Assembly (NCBI GenBank): GCA_025558075.1
Contig: JAHLKF010000006.1
Location: forward strand, 496,001-560,000
DNA: 64,000 bases
DNA from: Gaertneriomyces semiglobifer
Lineage: Eukaryota > Chytridiomycota > Chytridiomycetes > Spizellomycetales > Spizellomycetaceae
Direction: 5' to 3'
Part shown: in pieces, positions 1 to 10,039 of the stretch
Layout of the letters: each line of letters begins with the position of its first letter
Numbering within the stretch: the stretch's first letter is position 1
Program-made: the position numbers and the translations under genes
Notes under the pieces: model-generated
Told to the model about the DNA's origin: nothing
Databases searched by the model: none
What the model saw: only the letters and a program-made list of their open reading frames with translations

Positions 1-37
1 ACCACGGCGTAAAGTCAGGCTGGCTGCTAGTGGTGTC

Positions 38-3000
38 ATGGCCGTCTTCGGCTGGATTGCGTACGTGATTGGACTCGCGTATGCGAAAGGTGCTACACTC
101 CCCATTTCCGGTGCTGTCTTGATAGGGCTGGTCGTATTTGTTACAGCCCTGAGCGCGTTCAAGAACATCAACTCGGGCGATACCATCCAGAATGAGATAC
201 TGCATTTTTCGGCTCTCGCCTCTACCCTACCCCATATCCTGAGTTTCCCAGCTTTGACCATCACGGGCGCCACGCTGTTTGTTTGTACTCAAAATCTTCA
301 AGGCCGCGAAAGTAATGGCCGCGTTACCGGTAACAGGCTGATTGTGGCAGGCATTGCCCTTTTCTACACCTCCTGGTGCATTTGGGCGTGGTATTTCGTT
401 TCTGGTGCTCATTACCGCCCACATGCATTGGATGAACAACGGCGGTTGCAATGGGCTGGCCGAGACATTCAACGTACTCATGATCTCCGTGAAAGAGATA
501 AGACACAAGCCCCACAACAAAGCCGTGTCGGTCCGGCTTCTGCTCCCCGAATACTAAAAACTGGTATCGCAAGGGACCGTCAGCACACTTCAACTTTTAC
601 GTTGACCATTCAACCCCGGTTAAAGCCGAGAAGGTTCGATGTAAGAGAATTGATATTTGCCGCCCCAAAGTTACAAATGGCTGTCAAACTTTCATTGTAC
701 TCGTTGTTCCTCGCCTGGTGTACCTTCATAAGTGGCTTCAGCCGACATGGGAACGTGGCCTGGTCGACTTTCGGACACATGTGCTTTGCAGTTACGGGGA
801 TTTTGAGCATCATATCAGTCTTTTGGTGGATTCTTTATAACGGCAGGAAACGGTATTACTTTGCAAACTCGCTACTTCTCACTTCGTTTGCGTGCGGTGG
901 CTACACATTTTTTTGGACATTGGGCTTGGATCACCCCACCGCAGCAACAACGATACTTGTAGGATCTTTACTCTACAGCGCCCTGGCAGGTTCGATACTT
1001 ACCGCAGCAAGCGCAATTCGCAAACCCGAGATTTACTGGGCAAGAATACGATACCCCCAAAGTCTCTTTCTGTTTTCCGTCCTCGCTTGGATTATTTTTT
1101 TCGGAGGGTTTTGGGAGGTGTGCAGTAGTTTCTCGTCACTACCACCGAATACAGGTGAAGCTGGTGCGTACCTGGTGTTTGCTGTGGCAGGGATTTTGCA
1201 TGCGACCGCTTTCATCATGAACGCGCGACAGGAAAGTCGCTTAGTTCGTGCGTTCTACAACGGGTCAGCATGTATCGGGGTATGGGCGGCTTTCGCAAGT
1301 GTGCACATTTGCTGCGTTGAGATTGGCCGAACAGTTTTTACTGGGAGAACCAAGAGTGGAATGATGGCGATCCTGTGTGGCGCATTGTCGTTTATCGTTT
1401 CCCAAGGGATCCGGATTTTCCGGCGACTGCGGTTCCGCAACGAGATTGATGTATCGCCCCCAGAGATGCAAGGATTGCAATGGGTTAAGGATCCTCATCA
1501 TGAGGAGGAGCCATCGCATTGGCTGTTCGACTCAACCAAGCAGGAAACGCGGCATATTTTCTACCTGAGTGTACTGACATGCGTATGCGGATGGATATGC
1601 TACGTGACGGGATTATTCCTGTGGGCCGAAAGTGTACCTTCCGATGCCCGGGGAGCTTACGACGTTTTTGCTGTCGCATCAATCTCGGCAGTGGTTTTTT
1701 TGCTGGTCCACGTGTGTTGCAGATGGACAAGTGCGGGGCTTGTAGGCTGCCTTGCAATGCTGGCTTGCCTTGCAACTGGCGGCTTTGTGTGTGCCTCGGC
1801 TTGGACCACCCACCGTACAGTTGGGAACGCATTGACGCTGGCCGGGTGCATGGTACAAATGCCGTCGCTTGTAGCAATTGTTATGCTGCTCATTGGGACC
1901 GGCAATATCCCATCACAAGCAAAGTATATCTACCCCGCACGAGGCGTGATTTTAGGTTGCGCGTTGGGTGCGGTTACATACACTGTCGGTTTTGTGTTGG
2001 CCAAAAACCAAGTGGCCCCGAGTCGTGGTCAACGGGGACTGGGGTATATCATCATCATGCTTGTGGGAGTTGTCGCCACAATATCTATTGGATTGGAAGT
2101 GTTGAATCTTAGATTACCGCCGCGAAGCACAGGACTTTGGCCTATTCTTCAGGAGAGAATCCGAACCCGCGTGAACCGGTGGGTATTTGGAGATGAAGAG
2201 TCCGACGAGGCGTCGACTTCTCGTAGGGAGGGCCTAGTATTTTGGAATACTCGAAAACCAAGACGTGTGTTCCGAGCTGCCAGCCATGACGATTTATCCT
2301 CTGGGAATCGTGCGGCGTTGATTGAGATTGCCGCAGAACCGCCACCTCCGTCGGAAGTCACTCCAGCGAACCAAGAAGCGTACACCTTCATACCCTATCC
2401 TTTCTCGCGCAATTTCAATCAATTCATTTGTTTGTCAAGTATAGTCTTCGTCGGTATCCAGCTGGGCTACACCGCAAACGATGTAGCAACCCTCGCGGAA
2501 ACGGCCTCAAAGGTCCAACTAAGTGGGAGCGTGATATCCTTACTTTCGCTGTTCGGTTACTTTTGGATTATTCAACTTGCACAGCTGCGTAAGGTGGAAT
2601 ATACGACTGACACGTCTCAGCAACCGACGCGCGCGACCGCAGCACCAGTATCAAGATCACAGGTGCAAGCGGGCACACTCTCTCAATCACCTGCTAGCGT
2701 ATCCTCCGACAGCGGTGCGTCGTCGGCAGCCTCCTCATCAAGCAACCTCCGAGATTCCCAGCAGGAGAATAAGCAACTTCAGCGCGCACCCTCCTGGGCA
2801 GATGCATTAAGCTCTACTATGCGACAGCCCGTGTCAACCAGTAGACCAGTCGCAGTCAGAAGCATGACCGACATTACATTGGCCAACTTGCGTCGCAGCC
2901 GTCGTACTCTCTCTTCTTCCTCCCTCTTTGCCACGCCACGGGCGACGATTGGAAGCCGTCCCTCCGGACTTAACCTCATCCAAACCCGCATTACGGAATC

Positions 3001-4267
3001 GCATGAAAGTGGGATTGGATCTTTGGGGTCTCAACAGTCCACAAATACTTCCCACAGGCAGATTTATGCTAACCGCGGCCGATTGGGAAGCACAAGCGAG
3101 AAAGTTTCTCCTTCCGTGGATAATTTGTTCCTGGGAAACCGAACGGCGGTAAAACGTCCAAAGTGGTCACGACACCAGCGCTCTGCCTCTGATTCGATAC
3201 CAAAAGGTATTGGGATGAACACGGCGTTCTCGCCGTCCCCTCTGCGAAGAGTGAAAAGCTCCGAAGACTCATTATCATCAACAAGCGATATGGAGGGAAC
3301 TCCACAGGCATTCGAAGTTACCCAAAGCCAATATTTCGCGAATAGAGCAGGTCAACGACATAATTCGGTGGGTGGGACGGGGCTCCGCAAGGCGCCCGCG
3401 ATAGTTGCCAGCGGAGAGACCGCTCAAGCAAACCAAGAATCTACTGTCATTAAATCAACGACGTCGCCTGAAACATCTGGGAGCAGTAGTGGCACACAAA
3501 GTGAAAGGGAATTTGAAGTTGAACCAAGAGCCGTGCGATCAACTGAACATGATGTTGCCGCCATGCGAGCAGCGCGCCCAGTCCCAATACGGACAGTACC
3601 AAGTGCTCCCAAACAAGCTGCGGGCCAAGATTTGGACAGCACAAGCGCATTCTTGACACCGCGAACGGAAGCGGCTGCTGTAGAAAGTATTGCTAGGCTT
3701 CATCGCGCCACAAGCAGTGGGGTTGTTGAAAAAGCTACCCGTACGAGGCATGGCCATGCTGGCACCACTGATTCCAAAGCTTCCTATCAATCACAACCGC
3801 AGCTTGCGTTCAAGCGCCCAGCGGCGATCTGGACAGGCGCGCAGCGCACCACTGATGACAAACGGATAAATTCAGATGCGTTCCTCACGCCACGCACGGA
3901 AGCGGCTGCCGTTGACACCATCATGAGGCTACATCGTGCATCCAGTCATGAGGCTCTCCAAAACGAAGCAGAGAGCAGTGAACTCGACGAGGAATATGAC
4001 AACTCTTCAGATCCATCCAGGTCACATCAATTGCGAGAGCAGAGTCCGCCAGGCACTTCCACAGGCCGAAGTCATCGCAGCAACGTTGCGAGAGTTGACC
4101 CTGTATTAGCCCGTGATAGCGACAGGAGCGACGTCAGTAACTCGGATGGTAGCATCAGTGATGGCTCTCCAGCTGATGCCCCCCGACCACCTCGATCAGG
4201 GTGGGAAAAAAGCGCACGAACACCGGTTTCGCCGCGGAAGCGATGGATAAAGAGCCGCGACCCATAG
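38..4267 (+). CDS. Large polytopic membrane protein with repeated helix modules and a disordered Ser-rich tail (5' end probably truncated)
   Basis: I do not recognise the family. Residues 1 to about 860 hold roughly 19 hydrophobic helices. They fall into similar units starting near residues 3, 217, 343, 505 and 640: an aromatic/Trp helix ending in a short Gly motif, a polar loop, then a helix such as AYLVFAVAGI or AYDVFAVASI. This suggests tandem duplication of a multi-helix cassette. Residues 860-1409 are Ser/Arg/Pro-rich and probably disordered and cytosolic. The tail carries two copies of a motif beginning AFLTPRTEAAAV, near residues 1202 and 1280. The ATG at 38 is the first in frame, but the frame is open back to base 2 and the first module starts almost at this Met, so the real start or an upstream exon probably lies outside the window. 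No catalytic motif is visible; transporter, sensor or scaffold are all possible. Confidence 0.75.
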   Translation: MAVFGWIAYVIGLAYAKGATLPISGAVLIGLVVFVTALSAFKNINSGDTIQNEILHFSALASTLPHILSFPALTITGATLFVCTQNLQGRESNGRVTGNRLIVAGIALFYTSWCIWAWYFVSGAHYRPHALDEQRRLQWAGRDIQRTHDLRERDKTQAPQQSRVGPASAPRILKTGIARDRQHTSTFTLTIQPRLKPRRFDVRELIFAAPKLQMAVKLSLYSLFLAWCTFISGFSRHGNVAWSTFGHMCFAVTGILSIISVFWWILYNGRKRYYFANSLLLTSFACGGYTFFWTLGLDHPTAATTILVGSLLYSALAGSILTAASAIRKPEIYWARIRYPQSLFLFSVLAWIIFFGGFWEVCSSFSSLPPNTGEAGAYLVFAVAGILHATAFIMNARQESRLVRAFYNGSACIGVWAAFASVHICCVEIGRTVFTGRTKSGMMAILCGALSFIVSQGIRIFRRLRFRNEIDVSPPEMQGLQWVKDPHHEEEPSHWLFDSTKQETRHIFYLSVLTCVCGWICYVTGLFLWAESVPSDARGAYDVFAVASISAVVFLLVHVCCRWTSAGLVGCLAMLACLATGGFVCASAWTTHRTVGNALTLAGCMVQMPSLVAIVMLLIGTGNIPSQAKYIYPARGVILGCALGAVTYTVGFVLAKNQVAPSRGQRGLGYIIIMLVGVVATISIGLEVLNLRLPPRSTGLWPILQERIRTRVNRWVFGDEESDEASTSRREGLVFWNTRKPRRVFRAASHDDLSSGNRAALIEIAAEPPPPSEVTPANQEAYTFIPYPFSRNFNQFICLSSIVFVGIQLGYTANDVATLAETASKVQLSGSVISLLSLFGYFWIIQLAQLRKVEYTTDTSQQPTRATAAPVSRSQVQAGTLSQSPASVSSDSGASSAASSSSNLRDSQQENKQLQRAPSWADALSSTMRQPVSTSRPVAVRSMTDITLANLRRSRRTLSSSSLFATPRATIGSRPSGLNLIQTRITESHESGIGSLGSQQSTNTSHRQIYANRGRLGSTSEKVSPSVDNLFLGNRTAVKRPKWSRHQRSASDSIPKGIGMNTAFSPSPLRRVKSSEDSLSSTSDMEGTPQAFEVTQSQYFANRAGQRHNSVGGTGLRKAPAIVASGETAQANQESTVIKSTTSPETSGSSSGTQSEREFEVEPRAVRSTEHDVAAMRAARPVPIRTVPSAPKQAAGQDLDSTSAFLTPRTEAAAVESIARLHRATSSGVVEKATRTRHGHAGTTDSKASYQSQPQLAFKRPAAIWTGAQRTTDDKRINSDAFLTPRTEAAAVDTIMRLHRASSHEALQNEAESSELDEEYDNSSDPSRSHQLREQSPPGTSTGRSHRSNVARVDPVLARDSDRSDVSNSDGSISDGSPADAPRPPRSGWEKSARTPVSPRKRWIKSRDP

Positions 4268-4778
4268 TTGACGTTTTTTTAATACAACGGCCCTTTCTTC
4301 AGAGGCATCAACATTGGAAACATCCCTTGGTTTTACCGTTTATAGAGTGCTAGTGTCTAGTTAAATGTTGAGGTAACCGAATTCTACCTGAGATACCTCG
4401 GAAACTTTGGCTTGATCAGGCTGGAGTGATGCAAAAATGGAGTCCAACAATGCAACTGGAAACCTCCCGAGCTGGTTGGATGCCTTAGTGGCAACTGGCT
4501 GAACGTTGGCGTGATTTCCGAGTAGCATTCCCTGAGCTCCAATCGAACTCGGTTGATCCATTACAGCTTTGTAGTTATCCCTCCGTTCTACATATAAAAG
4601 TAAACTTATCATTGCAGAAGCCGGTCATTCATGCTGCTGTGCCGAGTCAAACGTAGATGGTTTTGGTCCTAGCCGCACCCATCAATAAAATGTTAAAGCT
4701 CTGAACATTCATTGCCGCGTTTTCGAGTTGCGCAGACCGGCAACAGACCTCGACAGGCAGACAAGAGTATCAAGCAAG
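4268..4778. other. Intergenic region between polytopic protein gene and ssSPT gene
   Basis: About 510 bases with no convincing coding frame. It holds the 3' flank of the membrane protein gene and the promoter of the small subunit gene. An AATAAA hexamer lies near 4684, but it is only about 95 bases before the next start codon, so its role is unclear. Confidence 0.5.
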
Positions 4779-5167
4779 ATGTCAGTCAAGAAGCACAAGA
4801 AATCGTCGTCAACGTCCTCGGCACCTTTGCAGCCGCTGTCAAGCACATCTGGCTGCGGGCCATATGTCAGCACCCTCAACATGACATATCCACAAAAACT
4901 CATTTTCTTGTACGAGTTGACATTCGGATTATACATGCTAGAGCCTTGGGAGAAGACTGTTTTCAGTGAGTGTTGAGTCTAATGTCTTCTTTAAACTCAG
5001 TGTGCCTGTTGGTGGCGACCAGTCCTTGATCTCAGCTCACACTGTCCTTTCTTTCCGTAGACTCTTTTGCAGTCGTCTTCATGTCTTTCCTCCTCTACTA
5101 TTCATACTATACAATTGCCTATCTCCCCATGGGTTTGGAACGGCTGATCAGCTTGGGCAGCGAATAG
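4779..5167 (+). CDS. Serine palmitoyltransferase small subunit (ssSPT family)
   Basis: Two exons, 4779-4965 and 5061-5167, encode 97 residues. The intron has a GTGAGT donor and TAG acceptor. After a Ser/Lys-rich N terminus of about 30 residues comes the ssSPT core, with a tract reading LYMLEPWEKTVFNSF across the splice junction. This is nearly the same as the human SPTSSA signature (LYMLEPWERTVFNSM). A hydrophobic helix follows (MSFLLYYSYYTIAYLP). The family are single-pass ER membrane activators of the LCB1/LCB2 serine palmitoyltransferase, which makes the first sphingolipid intermediate. The splice exactly restores the conserved NSF, which supports the model strongly. The gene converges on the short-chain dehydrogenase downstream. 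Confidence 0.88.
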
Positions 5168-5473
5168 ATGCCAGAGGCGGTTAGTCGAAGCGGATACTCA
5201 AAGGAAATCGCACTGCTGTCGTGCGTCCGTTTTTGGATAAGTGTAGATCAGCATGTCCGGCAGTCTCGCTCATGTAGAATACCCACGCACGTTGTGGTGA
5301 TTCACTAGTGGAGGGATTGAAGACGAACCACTCTAATACATATGTACCCTCTCTAATATTAATTCAATGGCAGGCGACGCAGTTCGCAATATCTTCACAA
5401 ATATGAAAGTCTCTTAAGAAGCACAGGTTCCCAACGGCTGAGCTGAAGAACAAGGTAATCATATATTTATAGG
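5168..5473. other. Convergent 3' region
   Basis: About 300 bases between the ends of the ssSPT gene (plus) and the dehydrogenase gene (minus). It is AT-rich with no coding frame or structured element that I can support. Confidence 0.5.
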
Positions 5474-6429
5474 CTACTTGCCCGAAAAGTTTTGATGTGT
5501 AGGCAAAGTCTTGGTATCACCCAATGGGGTCACATACGCTGCAGTCAATCCACCATCAACCAAAAAGTCTGTTCCTGTAATATACGACGATTCGTCGGAT
5601 GCAAGAAATAGGGCAGAGTACGCTTGTTCAATTGCCTCGCCTATCGTTTCGCTTGATATGAGTAACCTGGTAGTCTAGAAAGGCGACGAAACATACTCTA
5701 CTCACCAAAGCGACCCATAGGGACATGGACTAATCTGCGCTCCTTCTTCTCTTCTGTATCTAGAAACTCCATCAGGAGAGGGGTGCGTAGTGGGCCGGGG
5801 CAGAGTGCGTTCACACGGATGTTCTCACGCGCATGAATGACAGCCAGTTCTCGGGTCATGGCAAGCACAGCACCCTTGGACGTCGTGTCTGCATAACGTT
5901 ACGTGAGTAATCTGGACGCTCAACAGAGAGCTGCCGACCACCTACAAGCCAGTTGAGGAGTAGCGGCTCCTCGAACCGCAACAAAACTTGCAGTATTGAT
6001 AATACTGCCTCCACCGGCGCGGCGTAGTGCTGCGATTCCGTACTTGCATCCATACCACACACCCTTGACATTTATCTCCATCGTTAGGTCCCACACCTTT
6101 TCATCAGTGGTCTCGGCGTTATCATCGGCAGGATGCATGATCCCAGCATTATTGAAGACTATGTTGAGCTTTCCAAAAACTTGTTCAGCTTTGCTCACAG
6201 CAGCTTCGACCTGTGAAGACTTGGTCACGTCGCAGGGCACAAAGATGGCATTCTTGTCGCTGCCAGTGACCTCTGCTATTTTCTGCAATGTGGCAGCTCC
6301 AGCTTGAGCATTGACATCAGCACAGACGACTTTTGCGCCCTCCTTTGCAAAGAGAATTGATGACTCTAATCCAATGCCACTGGCAGCTCCAGTGATGAGC
6401 GCAACTTTGCCTTCCAAGCGACCAGGCAT
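5474..6429 (-). CDS. Short-chain dehydrogenase/reductase (classical SDR)
   Basis: Three exons on the minus strand, 5946-6429, 5706-5888 and 5474-5640, give 277 residues, normal for a classical SDR. The N terminus has the Rossmann motif TGAASGIG (cofactor binding), then NNAG, a Ser in SIINTASF, and the catalytic YTTSK tyrosine/lysine pair created exactly at the first splice junction. The C-terminal part reads PMGRFGEAIEQAYSALFLAS and ends in the usual DFLVDGG region. Intron 1 has GTAGGT/CAG ends; intron 2 has GTGAGT and a TAG acceptor chosen to keep the RFGE motif. The substrate cannot be read from the sequence. An in-frame upstream Met at 6537 would add an Arg-rich segment that resembles a mitochondrial presequence; I prefer the start next to the Rossmann fold. 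Confidence 0.87.
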
Positions 6430-7006
6430 GATGAATGCAAACACACGAAATCTTGTTGAGGTGTAGTGAAGGGCGGTGACCGTCGCAGCGTGACTTATAA
6501 AGCGTCGCCAGATTCTTCTGAACAATAACGTCCCCAAGCCTCCAGCTCAGACTCCACCAGACGAACTAAACAACGGAGGGATATCAGCGGCTGTACGGCA
6601 CCATCATGGAAGCGGAAAACCAAGCTGGAGGGTCTGTGATATGAGAGCGCAGCATGGCTCTACGCGTTGAGGACCTTGTGAGGCGTTACTCCGACGAGTG
6701 CCGCAAACGGGACGCTTAAGAAAAAGACCAAAAAGCCACTGACAGCACCAGTTGAAGTGAGTTTAGCTTTTGGTGCGTACTTGTCCTTTATGCTCTGTTT
6801 GTTAAATGCCCTGTCCACTCGGACAGAATGTCGCTGGCAGAATTATGAAACGCAGCGAACAGCTTTTTTTGACAACTAACCATTGGCTGTTGAATGCTCG
6901 TAGGAAGAAGTTGAGATCAGAGAACACTCTTCGCTAAGATAAAGCTCTCTCGTTGAGCCAGCAATTAACACATATTGCCTGACCGAATGAGACTTCCAGT
7001 TTAGCA
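6430..7006. promoter_or_regulatory. Divergent promoter region (SDR / makorin-like)
   Basis: About 580 bases between two genes read outward. No coding frame is supported and I see no clear TATA box. It must hold the promoters and 5' leaders of both genes. Confidence 0.4.
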
Positions 7007-7098
7007 ATGGCACCCCACCAAGTCCCTGACTATGGACCGCCTGTCAGAGCGCTCTCCCGGCCTTCCAGTTCAGAAATGGCACCCCACCAAGTCCCTGA
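6994..7098 (+). repeat. Direct duplication of the makorin start-codon region
   Basis: Two copies of a roughly 36-base block (6994-7029 and 7063-7098) have a 69-base period, a multiple of three. Each includes an ATG followed by an identical 20-base stretch beginning GCACCCCACC. The duplication is in frame and adds 23 residues to the protein. Confidence 0.85.
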
Positions 7099-8203
7099 TC
7101 AGGTACCTCCTGCCAAAGAGCTCTGCCGGTACTTTGCCAAAGGTCACTGCAAACGAAAGAATAAATGTCACTTTCTGCACGATAAATCAGCAATCGATCC
7201 CCACTTGGACGATGAAGAAGAGACCATTTGTGCCATTTGTTACGAGAAGCCGGAAGAGTTCGGTTTGTTGATTGGATGCGACCATATGTTCTGCCTAAAT
7301 TGTATTCAAACATGGCGGCGAACCACTACCAGGCCGGAGGCGCACGAGGAAGAATCTTATCGAGCAGCCAGGAGAGAATGTCCTATGTGCCGGTCTCCAT
7401 CCGATCGCATTGTGCCATCTGTAATTCACGCTACTGGAGCGCAAAAAGAACAACTGATTCAGAACCATACAGAGAGGAGGGCCAAGATTCAGTGCAAATA
7501 TTACAAAGGTTCTCATCGATCAGGCCGCCGCTGTCCGTTCGGCGATGACTGTATGTTCGCACATGATGGTAGTCGATGTGGTAGATCCAACGTGGGTGTG
7601 ATCGGCGTAAATGATCCCGTTCCGAACTCTATCTTCCACCCTCACCTGGATGATGATGACTCTGACGATTCCGACGAGATTTTATGGTATCCTCGACACG
7701 CATCCGAGTATAGTTTGTTGCAATTCGCGGGCACACCCCTTGATGACTTTTCAGCATTCCAGGGAGACCTTTCCAGCTTTGAGCTCTTTCGCGACCATGA
7801 CGACCCACATTGGGATGACGCAGCAAGGGATACAGAGGAAGGCTCATCTCGTGGAAACCACGATGGGCTGATTACACCCGAAATGGTCCCTCCGCGGTGG
7901 GCAGAGGCCGAGAGTGAGGAATGGGAAACGACTGATGCATCCGATTCGGTGACTGACTCGTGCAGTACAACGTCATCCAATACGAGTGATTCGGTAGCCG
8001 GATCATGCAGCACAGAATCATCCAATGATACGAGTAATTCGGTAGTCCGATCATGCAGCACAGAATCATCCAATAATACAAGCGATTCGGTGACCGACTC
8101 GTGCAGCACAGGATCATCCAATCATACGAGCGATGATACGAGCGATTCGGCGACCGACTCTTGGGACACGACGTCATGTGATGATACAAGCGATGAGGAG
8201 TGA
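7007..8203 (+). CDS. Makorin-like CCCH/RING-finger E3 ubiquitin ligase
   Basis: Single exon, 398 residues. A CCCH finger (CRYFAKGHCKRKNKCHFLH) lies near residues 39-58. A C3HC4 RING begins CAICYEKPEEFG near residue 74 and ends CPMCR near 127, and a second CCCH finger (CKYYKGSHRSG... CMFAH) lies near 164-186. The order CCCH-RING-CCCH is the makorin layout, implying RNA-linked ubiquitin transfer, although the extra makorin fingers and Cys-His linker are missing. The C-terminal third is acidic and ends in Ser/Thr/Cys repeats. The first 23 residues are a near copy of the next 23: the start-codon context at 7007 is repeated at 7076, so the shorter protein starting at 7076 is also possible. Confidence 0.85.
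   Translation: MAPHQVPDYGPPVRALSRPSSSEMAPHQVPDQVPPAKELCRYFAKGHCKRKNKCHFLHDKSAIDPHLDDEEETICAICYEKPEEFGLLIGCDHMFCLNCIQTWRRTTTRPEAHEEESYRAARRECPMCRSPSDRIVPSVIHATGAQKEQLIQNHTERRAKIQCKYYKGSHRSGRRCPFGDDCMFAHDGSRCGRSNVGVIGVNDPVPNSIFHPHLDDDDSDDSDEILWYPRHASEYSLLQFAGTPLDDFSAFQGDLSSFELFRDHDDPHWDDAARDTEEGSSRGNHDGLITPEMVPPRWAEAESEEWETTDASDSVTDSCSTTSSNTSDSVAGSCSTESSNDTSNSVVRSCSTESSNNTSDSVTDSCSTGSSNHTSDDTSDSATDSWDTTSCDDTSDEE
7943..8197 (+). repeat. In-frame 45-48 base tandem repeats in makorin-like tail
   Basis: About five imperfect copies encode a unit like DSVTDSCSTTSSNTS, with DTS linker variation, ending shortly before the stop codon. Copies differ mainly by single substitutions and by gain or loss of an Asn/Asp-Thr-Ser step, as expected of a coding minisatellite. 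Confidence 0.8.
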
Positions 8204-8885
8204 GCATGCGTCGAGCAGATACGAAGACTTTGATGCCTGCTAGTTGAAACTATTTATTCAGAATTCTCTCTGTGAAGAGAAAAGAGGATTAAGGGCTTAC
8301 GCCTGGAACATTTACGACGACTCTATAATGACCGAACTGTTCTAGCGGCCCTTGGTGACAGCTGGCAAGAACGTGCCCACTGTGGTGCCATGCTCATGGC
8401 AATTCCAACTGTCCACATGCAAGGCTGGCTCAAGCAGACTTGCCACGCCTGCGTAAAAGTTAGGCAGATCCTGCATCGGGAGGGATGGCAGAGGACGCCT
8501 TGTTCGGAGATGCTGTAGATGGTCCTTGTATCCTCGATCTGGATGTCAATGCTACCAGCACTGCTTGTGGACATATGCAAACTTTGGCGGCGAGAGACTC
8601 GCTTGGAACCTCCCACATACGACGCTTATGTACCACCACCTGCTGCTCGTTAGGTTGGATTTCCCGTTAGTTAGACAGTTAGATAGGTAGGATGGCATAG
8701 GTACCGGTGTGCATCCCGAAGGCTTTACTGAAACCGTAATTTTTGTCCATGTTCCAATACTCGACTTTTTGTTTACTCGCACACTAAATTACAGATTTAG
8801 CGCACTTCATCCGCCTAAATGCCGTATGTACTCTATGTGCTCTATGAAAGGCACATGGGGCGGACAAGCTCGCCGCATCAGGAAC
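8204..8885. other. Convergent intergenic region
   Basis: About 680 bases between the ends of the makorin-like gene (plus) and the LIM gene (minus). The open frames here are short and without motifs. I see no RNA gene. Confidence 0.45.
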
Positions 8886-9753
8886 CTATGACTTGTTTTT
8901 TGCATCCTGCTCATCCATAATCTTGATCAGATCCACGTAACACTCCTTGCAATACAATTCTCCCTGGTGATGCAGGGCCTTCAGATCTTCAAACGCTTTT
9001 CCGCACTGTTTGCAATTAAAGCAAGCTTGGTGGAATTTACGATCCTTCCATTCCACCATGGTGATTTTACCATCTTCTTCGGGTGTAATGAGCGCGTTGC
9101 ACCTTGAGCAGCTCGGGGAGTATGCGGATTCGTAACATGAGCGGCAGAAGAGGGACGAGTCTTTTTGAAAGTAGCGCGTGAGCGGGCTGTGACATTGAGA
9201 GCAAGTGAAGCACTACATATCAAACCCAAAAAGGTCTCGTTAGACATGGCTGGTCACGGGCATACAAAAGAAGATAATGTAAAAAGCATAAAGTGCATAC
9301 TCACGTTAGCATGATATTTCTTTCCTTCTCCAACTTTCACCACTTCCCCGCCACTCTTCACTAACGACTGCCCGCATCCCTCGCAAATGCCCATAATGCG
9401 CTCTTCCCAACACGTGCGACACACGGCAGCCTCTACCCCATCATCGTTTTGATGAAAGAAAAAACTCCCATCACTGATCATATTCTTGCATTCATTGCAA
9501 TTAAAGCATTTGCGATGAAATGCGTGCTGTATGCCGTCGCGGGTATAGGAAACGCCCGGGCCGGTGTCGTTGAGCACCGGTTCATGGCAGACCTCGCAGT
9601 GTCCCTTGAAATCAGAATGTTCCATGGACATACTGAGATCTAGTTTGTTCACTGGGAAGTCAGCGATTTCGCAATATGCAGACGACTCCTGAGACATGTA
9701 AACCTGCCTTGGTTGAGAGAATTCATGATACGGTCCAAGTCTTCGAGAGCCAT
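8886..9753 (-). CDS. Paxillin-like LD-motif and three-LIM-domain protein
   Basis: Minus strand, exons 9704-9753, 9305-9632 and 8886-9212, 234 residues. The first exon encodes MALEDLDRIMNSLNQ, a good match to the paxillin LD motif. Three LIM domains follow: the first opens CEVCHEPV and contains HRKCFNCNEC, the second opens CEGCGQSL with HANCFTCSQC, and the third opens CSRCNALI with HQACFNCKQC and ends CKECY. All zinc ligands are present. The LIM2 junction (GTGAGT/TAG) is secure. The first junction is weaker, with a GTTTAC donor; without it the protein would start at the ATG at 9697. LIM/LD proteins are scaffolds at actin-membrane sites, and the fungal relative Pxl1 acts at the cytokinetic ring. 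Head to head with the apyrase gene, 286 bases apart. Confidence 0.83.
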
Positions 9754-10039
9754 TTTTTCGTTTACGATTATCTGCTGCTTCCTAGACTCTGCTTTCCTCG
9801 TTACTGGCTCCTTGTTACGTTGGGTAGTTAGTTACTTTGATTGTTGTAGTTGTTGCCTGATACAGTTCTGCTCCTATACACGTGACTACTAATGCTTTTG
9901 GAATAGCAACCCACAATCCTCGAGTGCTAACGAAGGGGACGAACCAGCAGCACCAACCGTTAGCAGGAGGACGAAGGACTGGATGATTAGAGGAAAGCAA
10001 GAACGAAGGTAGAACCACAGACCCCGGCCCCCAAGTCGA

